Notes under the pieces: generated by a model | The model's database searches: none | Seen by the model: only the letters and a program-made list of their open reading frames with translations | What the model was told of the DNA's origin: nothing | Shown here: one piece after another, positions 1 to 5,201 of the stretch | How positions within the stretch are numbered: the first letter of the stretch is position 1 | How the letters are laid out: every line of letters starts with the position of its first letter | Translations under genes and position numbers: made by a program | NCBI GenBank assembly: GCA_023446675.1 | Contig: JAEXPO010000090.1 | Coordinates: 1-5,664 of the forward strand | From: Bacillota bacterium | Lineage (GTDB): Bacteria; Bacillota; Clostridia; DSM-8532 | DNA length: 5,664 bases | Reading direction: 5' to 3'

Positions 1-789
1 CAATACGGGCCGGGAGGACAAAAGCCCCCGGGTATAGGGATGAAGGGGATTGTCAAATAACTCCTCGGCAGAGGCCTTTTCAACAACCCTCCCGGCATAC
101 ATAACAAGCACCTCATCCGCCATTTCAGCAATAACGCCCAGATCGTGGGTGATAAAAAGAACGCCGGTACGGTACTTTTCCTTTAATTCAGAAATAAGCT
201 CCAGCACCTGGGCCTGAATGGTAACATCCAATGCTGTGGTCGGCTCGTCGGCAATTAAAAGCTCCGGATTACACAAGAGGGACATGGCAATCATCACACG
301 CTGTCGCATGCCTCCGCTCAGCTGGTGGGGGAATTCCTCCGAAACCTTGTCGGGCCGGGGAATTCCTACCTGCTCCAGCATTGCCACGGCGATTTCCCTG
401 GCCTCGTTTTTCTTTTGTATGCCTTTATGCAGAGCCAATACCTCTCTTAATTGAAAGCCTATGGTGAATATGGGATTCAGCGCTGTCATGGGCTCCTGAA
501 ATATCATGGCTATACGGTTCCCGCGTATTTTTCGCATTTGAGCATCCGTGTAATTAAGGAGATTGTCGCCTTTATAATCGATCCTGCCGCTGAGCTCCGT
601 TCTTTTTTTATCCAGAAGCCCCATTATGGAAAGGGAGGTAACCGATTTTCCGCAGCCGGACTCCCCCACTATCCCCAGAACCTTCCCTCTTTGTATAGAA
701 AAATCCACGCCGTTAACGGCGGTGACTGTTTTTCCGGAGGACTTGAATTTTGTGACCAGGTTTTCTACTTGTATAATCGTATCACTCAC
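1..789 (-). CDS. Peptide/nickel-type ABC transporter ATP-binding protein, OppD/DppD-like (3' end outside window)
   Basis: This is a cytoplasmic ATPase subunit that would power import through the two permeases encoded just upstream. The 263 residues in the window carry the full ABC core: Walker A GESGCGKS at about 42-49, Q-loop Gln98 in FQEPM, signature LSGGM at 157-161, Walker B LLIADEP at 177-183, D-loop ALD at 186-188, switch His215 in THD, and the family-typical NPLHPYTRGLL near 247-257. The reading frame runs open to position 1, so the C-terminal oligopeptide-transporter domain (usually about 60 more residues) lies outside. The start is GTG at 789: an ATG two bases earlier (791) is followed at once by TGA and is in another frame, while a strong GGAGGAGGG sits just upstream. 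It follows the OppC-type gene by 14 bases and is surely co-transcribed. OppD rather than OppF is inferred from gene order and from the FQEPMTALNP stretch; the exact substrate is unknown. Confidence 0.95.
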   Translation of the reverse strand, partial: MSDTIIQVENLVTKFKSSGKTVTAVNGVDFSIQRGKVLGIVGESGCGKSVTSLSIMGLLDKKRTELSGRIDYKGDNLLNYTDAQMRKIRGNRIAMIFQEPMTALNPIFTIGFQLREVLALHKGIQKKNEAREIAVAMLEQVGIPRPDKVSEEFPHQLSGGMRQRVMIAMSLLCNPELLIADEPTTALDVTIQAQVLELISELKEKYRTGVLFITHDLGVIAEMADEVLVMYAGRVVEKASAEELFDNPLHPYTRGLLSSRPVL

Positions 790-794
790 ATTTA

Positions 795-803
795 CCCTCC
801 TCC
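795..803 (-). promoter_or_regulatory. Strong ribosome binding site fixing the GTG start of the OppD-like gene
   Basis: On the minus strand GGAGGAGGG directly follows the OppC-type stop codon and ends 5 bases before GTG at 789. No in-frame ATG offers a better start nearby, so this site decides the GTG start. Translation is probably coupled to the gene before it. Confidence 0.8.
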
Positions 804-1676
804 TTAGCTCATTTTTGCATCAAAGGCGTCTCTTAGGCCGTCTCCAAAGAAATTTATGGATAATATGGTAATAAAAACAGCTGTTCCGGCCGGTACCCAC
901 AGCCACCAATACAGGCTTAAAGCCCTGAGGCTTTGGGCTGCCGCCAGCATATTTCCCCAGCTTGCCTGAGGAGGAGTAACACCCAGGCCCAAATAGCTCA
1001 GACCCGCCTCCGACAGAATTCCCTTCGCAATACCAAGGGTAGCGTAAACAATGACCAGTGCAAAGGTGTTGGGCAGTATATGCTTGGCAATGATTTCAAA
1101 GCTGTTCAGCCCCAAAGCCCTGGCTGCCTCTATGTATTCCCTCTGTCTAAGGGATAATACCTCCGCCCTTACGATGCGGCAGATAGTGGTCCAGTTTAAA
1201 AATCCGGATATGAGCATAATGTTCCATATGCCGGAGCCCCAGATAGCCGCCACCGTAATGGCGATGACATAAAAAGGAAAGCACATGAAGATATCGGTTG
1301 TTCTCATAATAATGCCGTCTACGGTTTTACCGAAATAACCGGCTATCGCTCCTAAAAGTACACCGAAAAAGGCCGATATTCCGGTTGAAATTAAACCGAC
1401 GCTTAAGGATACCCGGCCTCCGTATAAAAATCGGGTAAAGACATCCCTCCCCAGCTCGTCGGTTCCCAGCCAATGCTCAGAGGAAGGAGGCTGATAGGTA
1501 TTAAGTAAATTCTGGGCGGCCGGATCGTATTTTGTGATAAAGGGCGCGCAGACAGCAGCCAATGTAAAAAGACTTAAAACAATTAAGCCGAATACGGCTA
1601 ACTTATCTTTCCGAAGGCGCTTCATCCCAGCCTTTAACAAGGAGGTGCCGCTGTCCTGCCGCTTCGTTGGTGACAT
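804..1676 (-). CDS. ABC transporter permease, OppC/DppC-like
   Basis: This is a 290-residue inner-membrane permease that pairs with the OppB-type protein to form the transport channel. The N-terminus is basic and cytoplasmic, followed by a first membrane span at about 26-47, as in the OppC_N region. The family block HWLGTDELGRDVFTRFLYGGRVSL lies near 68-91 in an extracytoplasmic segment, and more spans follow at about 95-115, 130-150 and 205-225 and near the C-terminus. The EAA loop that docks on the ATPase is YIEAARALG...HILPN at about 181-203. The blocks LSYLGLGVTPPQASWG (226-241) and GDGLRDAFD (278-286) are also characteristic. Length is normal for the family. Start ATG 1676 has GGGAGG 9 bases upstream, lying right after the OppB-type stop; the intergenic gap is 17 bases. 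Confidence 0.96.
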   Translation of the reverse strand: MSPTKRQDSGTSLLKAGMKRLRKDKLAVFGLIVLSLFTLAAVCAPFITKYDPAAQNLLNTYQPPSSEHWLGTDELGRDVFTRFLYGGRVSLSVGLISTGISAFFGVLLGAIAGYFGKTVDGIIMRTTDIFMCFPFYVIAITVAAIWGSGIWNIMLISGFLNWTTICRIVRAEVLSLRQREYIEAARALGLNSFEIIAKHILPNTFALVIVYATLGIAKGILSEAGLSYLGLGVTPPQASWGNMLAAAQSLRALSLYWWLWVPAGTAVFITILSINFFGDGLRDAFDAKMS

Positions 1677-1693
1677 TAATTCATACCTCCCGT

Positions 1694-2659
1694 TTATGAG
1701 TTATAACGAATTCGGGGATCAATAATTCCGTACAGAATATCCGCCAGCAGGTTAGCCAGCAGAATGCAAATAGACAAAAACAGAGTGCCCGATACAATAA
1801 GAGGATAATCCCTGTTGCTTACTGCCTGATACAGAAGGTTTCCCATACCGGGCCATACAAACACCGTTTCAATGAGGACGGTTCCCGACAGCAGGTGTCC
1901 CAGGGACATGGCGATGAGGGTTGTGATGGGTATCAGAGTATTTCGAAAGGCATGGAGACGGATAACAATAGTGTTGGCCTGCCCCTTGGCCCTGGCGGTT
2001 CTTATATAATCCTGCCCCAATACCTCCAGCATGGCGGAACGGATATAGCGCACCATGGAGGCGGTCTGGGTACAGGTAAGAACCAAAAGCGGAAGAAGCA
2101 TATGCCTGAAAATATCAACAGCTCTGGCCCACCCCGTATAATTGGCTCCTGTTGTTTCAATGCCGGACACCGGCAGAAGCTTTAAATCAATGGACAGCCA
2201 TTTAATCAGTGCCAGCGCCAGAAAAAAGGCCGGAAGAGAAATCCCTATTAGGGATAAAACGGACAAAATGTAATCGGTAAAGGTTCTTCTTTTTACCGCG
2301 GCGAGGATTCCCAGAAAAATAGAAAGAAACGTGCTGGCAGCCAGAGCGGTGACGGACAAAAGGGCGGTATTTCCGATACGCCTGCCGATTACGTCGGTAA
2401 CCGGCTCGGCATATCGGATGGAGTAGCCCAGGTTGCCCTGGAGAACATTGCCCACCCATTTAATATATTTTACAGGCAACGGATCATAGTAGCCTATCTT
2501 TTGCAGCTGCAGCTCCTTTTCCTCCGCCGGAAGGCCCGACTCAACCATGTAGGCGTAAGGATCCCCCGGGGCGGTATGTATCAGGGCGAACAGGATCATT
2601 GAGAGTCCAATGAACACAGGAATCAGCACAAGCACCCTTTTTATTATATATTGCTTCAT
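1694..2659 (-). CDS. ABC transporter permease, OppB/DppB-like
   Basis: This is a 321-residue inner-membrane permease, partner of the OppC-type protein. It starts MKQYIIKR, typical of the OppB group, followed by a first membrane span at about 9-30 ending in the conserved HTAPGDPY. The extracytoplasmic part contains GNLGYSIRYAEPV near 75-87. Further spans lie at about 97-122, 130-153, 186-203, 245-265 and 287-311. The EAA loop contacting the ATPase is DYIRTARAKG...FRNTLIP at about 217-244, and ETVFVWPGMGNLLYQAV (264-280) and the final IIDPRIRY are standard family blocks. Length is complete. The Shine-Dalgarno is weak for this operon (AGGCAGG, with the nearer AGG 10 bases from ATG), so expression may lean on coupling to the binding-protein gene 26 bases upstream. 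Confidence 0.96.
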   Translation of the reverse strand: MKQYIIKRVLVLIPVFIGLSMILFALIHTAPGDPYAYMVESGLPAEEKELQLQKIGYYDPLPVKYIKWVGNVLQGNLGYSIRYAEPVTDVIGRRIGNTALLSVTALAASTFLSIFLGILAAVKRRTFTDYILSVLSLIGISLPAFFLALALIKWLSIDLKLLPVSGIETTGANYTGWARAVDIFRHMLLPLLVLTCTQTASMVRYIRSAMLEVLGQDYIRTARAKGQANTIVIRLHAFRNTLIPITTLIAMSLGHLLSGTVLIETVFVWPGMGNLLYQAVSNRDYPLIVSGTLFLSICILLANLLADILYGIIDPRIRYNS

Positions 2660-2685
2660 GAGCGGACAGCCTGCCTTTCAAACCC

Positions 2686-4386
2686 TTAATCGCCGATATC
2701 CCAATTTTCAACCCCGTCATAGAAGGAATAGGTTGTTACATTAATGTTTTTTACCTTGGGGTTAATAATGGTGAAGCGTTCCCAATTGTACAGGTAGATA
2801 ACAGGTAACTCGTCATTCAGTATGGTTGCAACCTCCTGGTAAAGGGGTGTGCGTACTTCATAGTCCAGAGAGGTAAGGCCTTTGGATAAAAGCGTGTCAA
2901 CCGTTGGATTGGAGTACTGGGAATGGTTATTGCTTCCCCCTGTTCCAACATTTTGGGTTACGTCGGCGTCGGCCCCGAAGCCGTTGCCCAGAAGAGCCAG
3001 CTGGAAATTATCAGCCTTTCTTTCCTGAAGGATGGATGTAAGGGTTGCAAATTCAACAAGCTCAAGCTTCAAATCAATACCGATTTCCTTGAAGTTTTGC
3101 TGTATAACCGCTGCCGCCCCTTCTCTGGCTTTATTTCCGGAGGGATAAATCAGGGTAAATTGAACAGGCTTGCCATCCTGGTACAAAACGCCGTTCTTGT
3201 ACTCAAGGCCCACCTTGGTTTGTAATAGATCCAACGCTTTTTCGGGGCTATAGGCATAATCGTTCAGCGCCTCGTCACCCGGATAGGCAAAGAACTCTTT
3301 TGTATAAATGGTATTGGCCACATTTCCATAGCCGTAAATGAGGGATGCGACAATCCCCTCTCTATTAATGGCATAGGCCATAGCCTGCCTGAAATCCTTG
3401 TTTGACAACAGCGGATCGTTAAAATTAATGACCATATGCTGATAGGCGTTTAGAAGATTGCTTCTAACCTCAAAGCCCGCATCCTCATAAATCTTGATAT
3501 CATCCGGATTCAAGGACTCCACACGCATAATATCCAATTCGTTATTGAGAAGCTGAGCCTGGGCAGTATCCGGATTGACTACCTGAATAATAATCTTGTC
3601 AAGCTTTGGAGTACCTTCAAAATAGGCTTCATTCTTTACAAGAGTGGTGTATTGATCCGCCTTGTACTCCTGCAAAATAAACGGACCGGTTCCTATCGGG
3701 TTTTGCAGAAGATCGGTTCTTTGCTCAACCTCCGCCACAGGAACGTCCTTCCATATGTGCTCTGCAATAATGCTGATGGTTCGGCCTATTTTCTCAAAAA
3801 AGGACGCGTAAACCTGTGAGGTAGTAATGGCTATGGTGTATTCGTCAATAACATCAATGCCGGAAAAATGCTCCGCCGTTCCGTTATATACCTCGTCAAA
3901 GCCAGCGATTTGCTTAACATAGGTCGAATTTAAGCCCGTGTAGCTCTTATCGGCCATAAATTCCAGAGTAAAACGAACATCCTCCGCGGTGAAGGGCTCG
4001 CCATCCGACCAGGTTATATTCTTATTCAAATAAAAGGTAATGGTTTTGGAATCCTCCGACACCTTCCAGCTCTCAGCCAGGTTAGGCTGCAGATTGGCTT
4101 TGGCATCAACAGACACCAGGCTCTGAAATATCAGGCTGTTGATATAACCCGTATAATCATCGTTGGAATATAAGGGATTAAATTTACCGGTAGGGGCGCT
4201 GATGGAGCCTAGACGGATAATTTTTTCCTCATCTTGCCCAGTGGTACCCGACGTGCTGGGTGTGGGCGTTGCGGAGTTGCCCGGAGTACCGCTGTTCGTG
4301 TTATTGGCGCTCGTGCTTCCGCAGCCCGTAAGAGCCGATACGGCCAAAAATGCTGTTAACGCTAAAGAAATCCATTGTCTTTTCAT
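2686..4386 (-). CDS. Substrate-binding lipoprotein of peptide/nickel ABC transporter (SBP_bac_5 family, OppA/DppA-like)
   Basis: This is a 566-residue extracellular lipoprotein that should capture the substrate and deliver it to the permeases. Residues 1-21 are a lipoprotein signal peptide (MKRQ, a hydrophobic core, then LTGC), with Cys22 as the lipidated residue. Residues 23-52 form a low-complexity linker of Ser, Thr, Gly, Asn and Pro that would tether the domain to the membrane. The family 5 signature is clear at about 103-139, with WKVSEDSKTITF and WSDGEPFTAEDV, followed by NPIGTGPF at 229-236 and a DFRQAMAYAINRE block further on. Length is normal. I chose ATG 4386 rather than the in-frame ATG at 4449: 4386 has GGAGAAG 4 bases upstream and begins a proper signal peptide, while 4449 has no Shine-Dalgarno and sits within an inverted repeat very near the predicted transcript start. 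It is the first gene of the operon. The ligand could be peptides, nickel chelates, opines or oligosaccharides; the sequence does not decide. Confidence 0.95.
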   Translation of the reverse strand: MKRQWISLALTAFLAVSALTGCGSTSANNTNSGTPGNSATPTPSTSGTTGQDEEKIIRLGSISAPTGKFNPLYSNDDYTGYINSLIFQSLVSVDAKANLQPNLAESWKVSEDSKTITFYLNKNITWSDGEPFTAEDVRFTLEFMADKSYTGLNSTYVKQIAGFDEVYNGTAEHFSGIDVIDEYTIAITTSQVYASFFEKIGRTISIIAEHIWKDVPVAEVEQRTDLLQNPIGTGPFILQEYKADQYTTLVKNEAYFEGTPKLDKIIIQVVNPDTAQAQLLNNELDIMRVESLNPDDIKIYEDAGFEVRSNLLNAYQHMVINFNDPLLSNKDFRQAMAYAINREGIVASLIYGYGNVANTIYTKEFFAYPGDEALNDYAYSPEKALDLLQTKVGLEYKNGVLYQDGKPVQFTLIYPSGNKAREGAAAVIQQNFKEIGIDLKLELVEFATLTSILQERKADNFQLALLGNGFGADADVTQNVGTGGSNNHSQYSNPTVDTLLSKGLTSLDYEVRTPLYQEVATILNDELPVIYLYNWERFTIINPKVKNINVTTYSFYDGVENWDIGD

Positions 4387-4390
4387 ATTG

Positions 4391-4397
4391 CTTCTCC
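4391..4397 (-). promoter_or_regulatory. Ribosome binding site deciding the start of the binding-protein gene
   Basis: GGAGAAG on the minus strand, with GGAG 7 bases before ATG 4386, supports this start over the upstream in-frame ATG at 4449. Confidence 0.75.
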
Positions 4398-4432
4398 ATT
4401 CTGTTGTTTTCACTGACGGATTATTAATAAAA

Positions 4433-4451
4433 ATATGTTTATTAAACATAT
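4433..4451. repeat. 8-3-8 inverted repeat in the leader of the transporter operon
   Basis: ATATGTTT and AAACATAT form a perfect 8-bp dyad around a 3-base centre. It lies about 16 to 35 bases downstream of the predicted transcription start and about 47 bases before the binding-protein start codon. It could be a second protein-binding site, since it shares the 8/7-3-8/7 geometry of the promoter dyad, or a weak AT-rich RNA hairpin. The half-sites differ in sequence from the promoter dyad, so the same regulator need not bind both. Confidence 0.45.
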
Positions 4452-4474
4452 AAGATTACTAAGATATGAAAATT

Positions 4475-4503
4475 ACTATACCCTATGACAACATAGTTGT
4501 CAA
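4475..4503 (-). promoter_or_regulatory. Sigma-A type promoter of the transporter operon
   Basis: On the minus strand the -35 box TTGACA (4498-4503) is a full consensus match and the -10 box TATAGT (4475-4480) matches 5 of 6, with an ideal 17-base spacer. The predicted start is an A near 4467, giving a leader of about 80 bases to ATG 4386. It lies downstream of a strong terminator and upstream of the first transporter gene, as expected for an independent operon promoter. Confidence 0.82.
4486..4502. promoter_or_regulatory. Probable operator: perfect 7-3-7 inverted repeat over the -35 box and spacer
   Basis: TGACAAC-ATA-GTTGTCA is a perfect dyad of two 7-base arms with a 3-base centre. It covers five bases of the -35 hexamer and most of the spacer, so a bound dimer would block RNA polymerase. 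This is the classic placement of a repressor operator. I do not assign the regulator family, and no regulator gene is visible in the window. Confidence 0.6.
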
Positions 4504-4535
4504 TATAAAAAACAGGTGTGGTACCGAAATAAGCA

Positions 4536-4547
4536 ACAGATATCTGT
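4536..4547. repeat. 12-bp perfect palindrome upstream of the operon promoter
   Basis: ACAGATATCTGT is self-complementary. On the minus strand it is part of TTGACAGATATCTGTTG, which resembles the start of the promoter dyad (TTGACA, two bases, TAT). Its centre is about 47 bases upstream of the operator centre. It may be an auxiliary binding site; no -10 box lies at the right distance to make its TTGACA a second promoter. Confidence 0.35.
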
Positions 4548-4555
4548 CAAAGGGT

Positions 4556-4606
4556 AAAAAAATCCGTCCTGCCTGTAAGCGTTTATCTTACAGGCAGGAC
4601 GGATTT
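4556..4606 (-). terminator. Strong intrinsic terminator, 20-bp perfect stem with 7-U tract
   Basis: Arms 4560-4579 and 4587-4606 are perfectly complementary over 20 bp around a 7-base loop (4580-4586). Read on the minus strand, the stem runs into seven consecutive T (4562-4556), two of them paired with the stem base region. On the plus strand only three T follow, so the minus direction is the functional one. It ends transcripts arriving from the small gene at 4678-4998 and insulates the transporter promoter just downstream. Confidence 0.9.
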
Positions 4607-4620
4607 CCTATAGCTATGTC

Positions 4621-4641
4621 AACGGGATTCAAATTCCCGTT
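4621..4641. repeat. Hairpin with 7-bp stem and 7-base loop between two terminators
   Basis: AACGGGA and TCCCGTT pair perfectly around the loop TTCAAAT. It has no T tract following on either strand at terminator distance. On the plus strand its inner part, a 5-bp stem with the 7-base TTCAAAT loop, has exactly the form of a tRNA T-arm, but no acceptor, D or anticodon arm fits around it. A partly matching copy (18 of 21 bases, 4623-4643 versus 5185-5205) lies at the end of the deacetylase-like gene. Confidence 0.5.
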
Positions 4642-4693
4642 AAAAAACAATTAAGCCCCGATGCGTACCATCGAGGCTCAATAGGGCTTAACT
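4642..4693 (-). terminator. Probable intrinsic terminator overlapping the end of the small gene
   Basis: On the minus strand TTAAGCCC (4691-4684) pairs with GGGCTTAA (4658-4651), extendable by one G-U and one A-U pair. It encloses an inner hairpin CGATG/CATCG (4673-4669 with 4663-4659), and a run of six T follows at 4647-4642, one base after the extended stem. A competing fold pairs AGCC at 4678-4675 with GGCT at 4657-4654 around the same inner hairpin. The outer arm covers the last codons and the stop of the small gene. Probably weaker than the terminator 40 bases further on. Confidence 0.6.
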
Positions 4694-4998
4694 TTCTTAT
4701 CCAGCGCTTTTCCGAAGCTATGCCAGGAATTTCGTATCCTGCCCCGCATTTCTTCGTCCAGCGTGCTTTCAATGACACTGTTAAGCTGTTTCCTCATTTG
4801 ATGGTACTCTTTGACATCAAATTCTTCTTTTTTCAGGAGCTCATCCATCTCCTCCAGCCACTCTCTGAGATACTCAAGTCCCATGTACTCCTTAGTGACC
4901 TTTTTCTTTAAATGGGCAATGACAAGCTTTACGGCTTTTCTCTTGACCTCTGCGTCATCCAAACGCTTTTCAGTTTGGTTGGATTCTTTAAGTGACAT
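4678..4998 (-). CDS. Small charged helical protein of unknown function
   Basis: I do not recognise this 106-residue protein. It is about 40% charged (24 Lys/Arg, 21 Asp/Glu), has no cysteine, no signal peptide and no membrane segment, and most of it reads as amphipathic helix: roughly residues 10-33, 38-57 (with a YLREWLEEMDELLKKEE stretch) and 60-80. It is likely a cytoplasmic helical bundle or short coiled coil, with a basic, less ordered tail (LDKKVKPY). Start ATG 4998 is chosen because GGAGG lies 7 bases upstream; an in-frame TTG at 5017-5019 lies before that site and is unlikely. It has its own candidate promoter and is closed off by terminators, so it appears monocistronic and not part of the transporter operon. 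The good ribosome binding site, promoter and terminator make it a credible gene although its role is unknown. Confidence 0.8.
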   Translation of the reverse strand: MSLKESNQTEKRLDDAEVKRKAVKLVIAHLKKKVTKEYMGLEYLREWLEEMDELLKKEEFDVKEYHQMRKQLNSVIESTLDEEMRGRIRNSWHSFGKALDKKVKPY

Positions 4999-5005
4999 TA
5001 TGCCC

Positions 5006-5010
5006 CCTCC
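5006..5010 (-). promoter_or_regulatory. Ribosome binding site fixing the start of the small gene
   Basis: AAAGGAGGGGG on the minus strand gives GGAGG 7 bases before ATG 4998. It lies inside the longer TTG-initiated frame, which argues against that earlier start. Confidence 0.8.
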
Positions 5011-5030
5011 TTTAATCAATAGTTTACATC

Positions 5031-5059
5031 ATTCTACAACATGAATCAATGTTTCCCAA
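5031..5059 (-). promoter_or_regulatory. Candidate sigma-A promoter of the small gene
   Basis: On the minus strand -35 TTGGGA (5054-5059, 4 of 6) and -10 TAGAAT (5031-5036, 5 of 6) are 17 bases apart, followed by a predicted start near 5024 and a short leader to ATG 4998. AT-rich sequence lies upstream. A good fit but by inspection only. Confidence 0.55.
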
Positions 5060-5201
5060 TTAAGAAAAAATACGTTAATTAAAACTTAAGAATTTTGCAA
5101 AAACAAGCTGAACAACCGGATAACCTGAACACAGCTGCAAAACCGTAATCAATAGGCTCCGGCTAAAAGAAAGAATTAATTATGCGAGATTCAAATGCGC
5201 G
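5060..5201. other. Intergenic stretch without a recognisable gene or terminator
   Basis: About 140 AT-rich bases separate the deacetylase-like gene from the small-gene promoter. Only short or long-looped complementarities (for example CCGGA at 5117-5121 with TCCGG at 5158-5162) are visible and none is followed by a T tract, so how the deacetylase-like transcript ends is unclear. Confidence 0.5.

Noticed and set aside
451..807. Plus-strand open frame of 118 codons
   Set aside because: It lies entirely opposite the well-conserved OppD-like ATPase gene and its product has no recognisable features.
2202..2459. Minus-strand open frame of 85 codons in a different frame from the permease
   Set aside because: It is nested out of frame in the OppB-like gene, which is intact and conserved across this stretch; no sign of a programmed frameshift.
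2923..3225. Plus-strand open frame of 100 codons
   Set aside because: Antisense shadow of the binding-protein gene, without supporting signals.
4387..4449. N-terminal extension of the binding protein from ATG 4449
   Set aside because: It would place 21 polar residues before the signal peptide, has no Shine-Dalgarno and begins only about 18 bases after the predicted transcript start.
4163..4453. Plus-strand open frame of 96 codons covering the lipoprotein signal region
   Set aside because: It is antisense to the signal peptide and linker of the binding protein, with no ribosome binding site or family resemblance; low-complexity coding sequence often leaves open antisense frames.
4522..4550. 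A second promoter using TTGACA at 4545-4550
   Set aside because: The hexamer 17 bases downstream reads TCGGTA, and no acceptable -10 box is found at 16 to 18 bases.
4570..4650. A tRNA gene on the plus strand around the T-arm-like hairpin
   Set aside because: The expected acceptor pairing and anticodon arm are missing, and the upstream part is occupied by the long terminator palindrome.
4441..4677. A riboswitch or T-box leader upstream of the transporter
   Set aside because: The predicted leader after the promoter is only about 80 AT-rich bases with no recognisable aptamer; the large hairpins lie upstream of the promoter.
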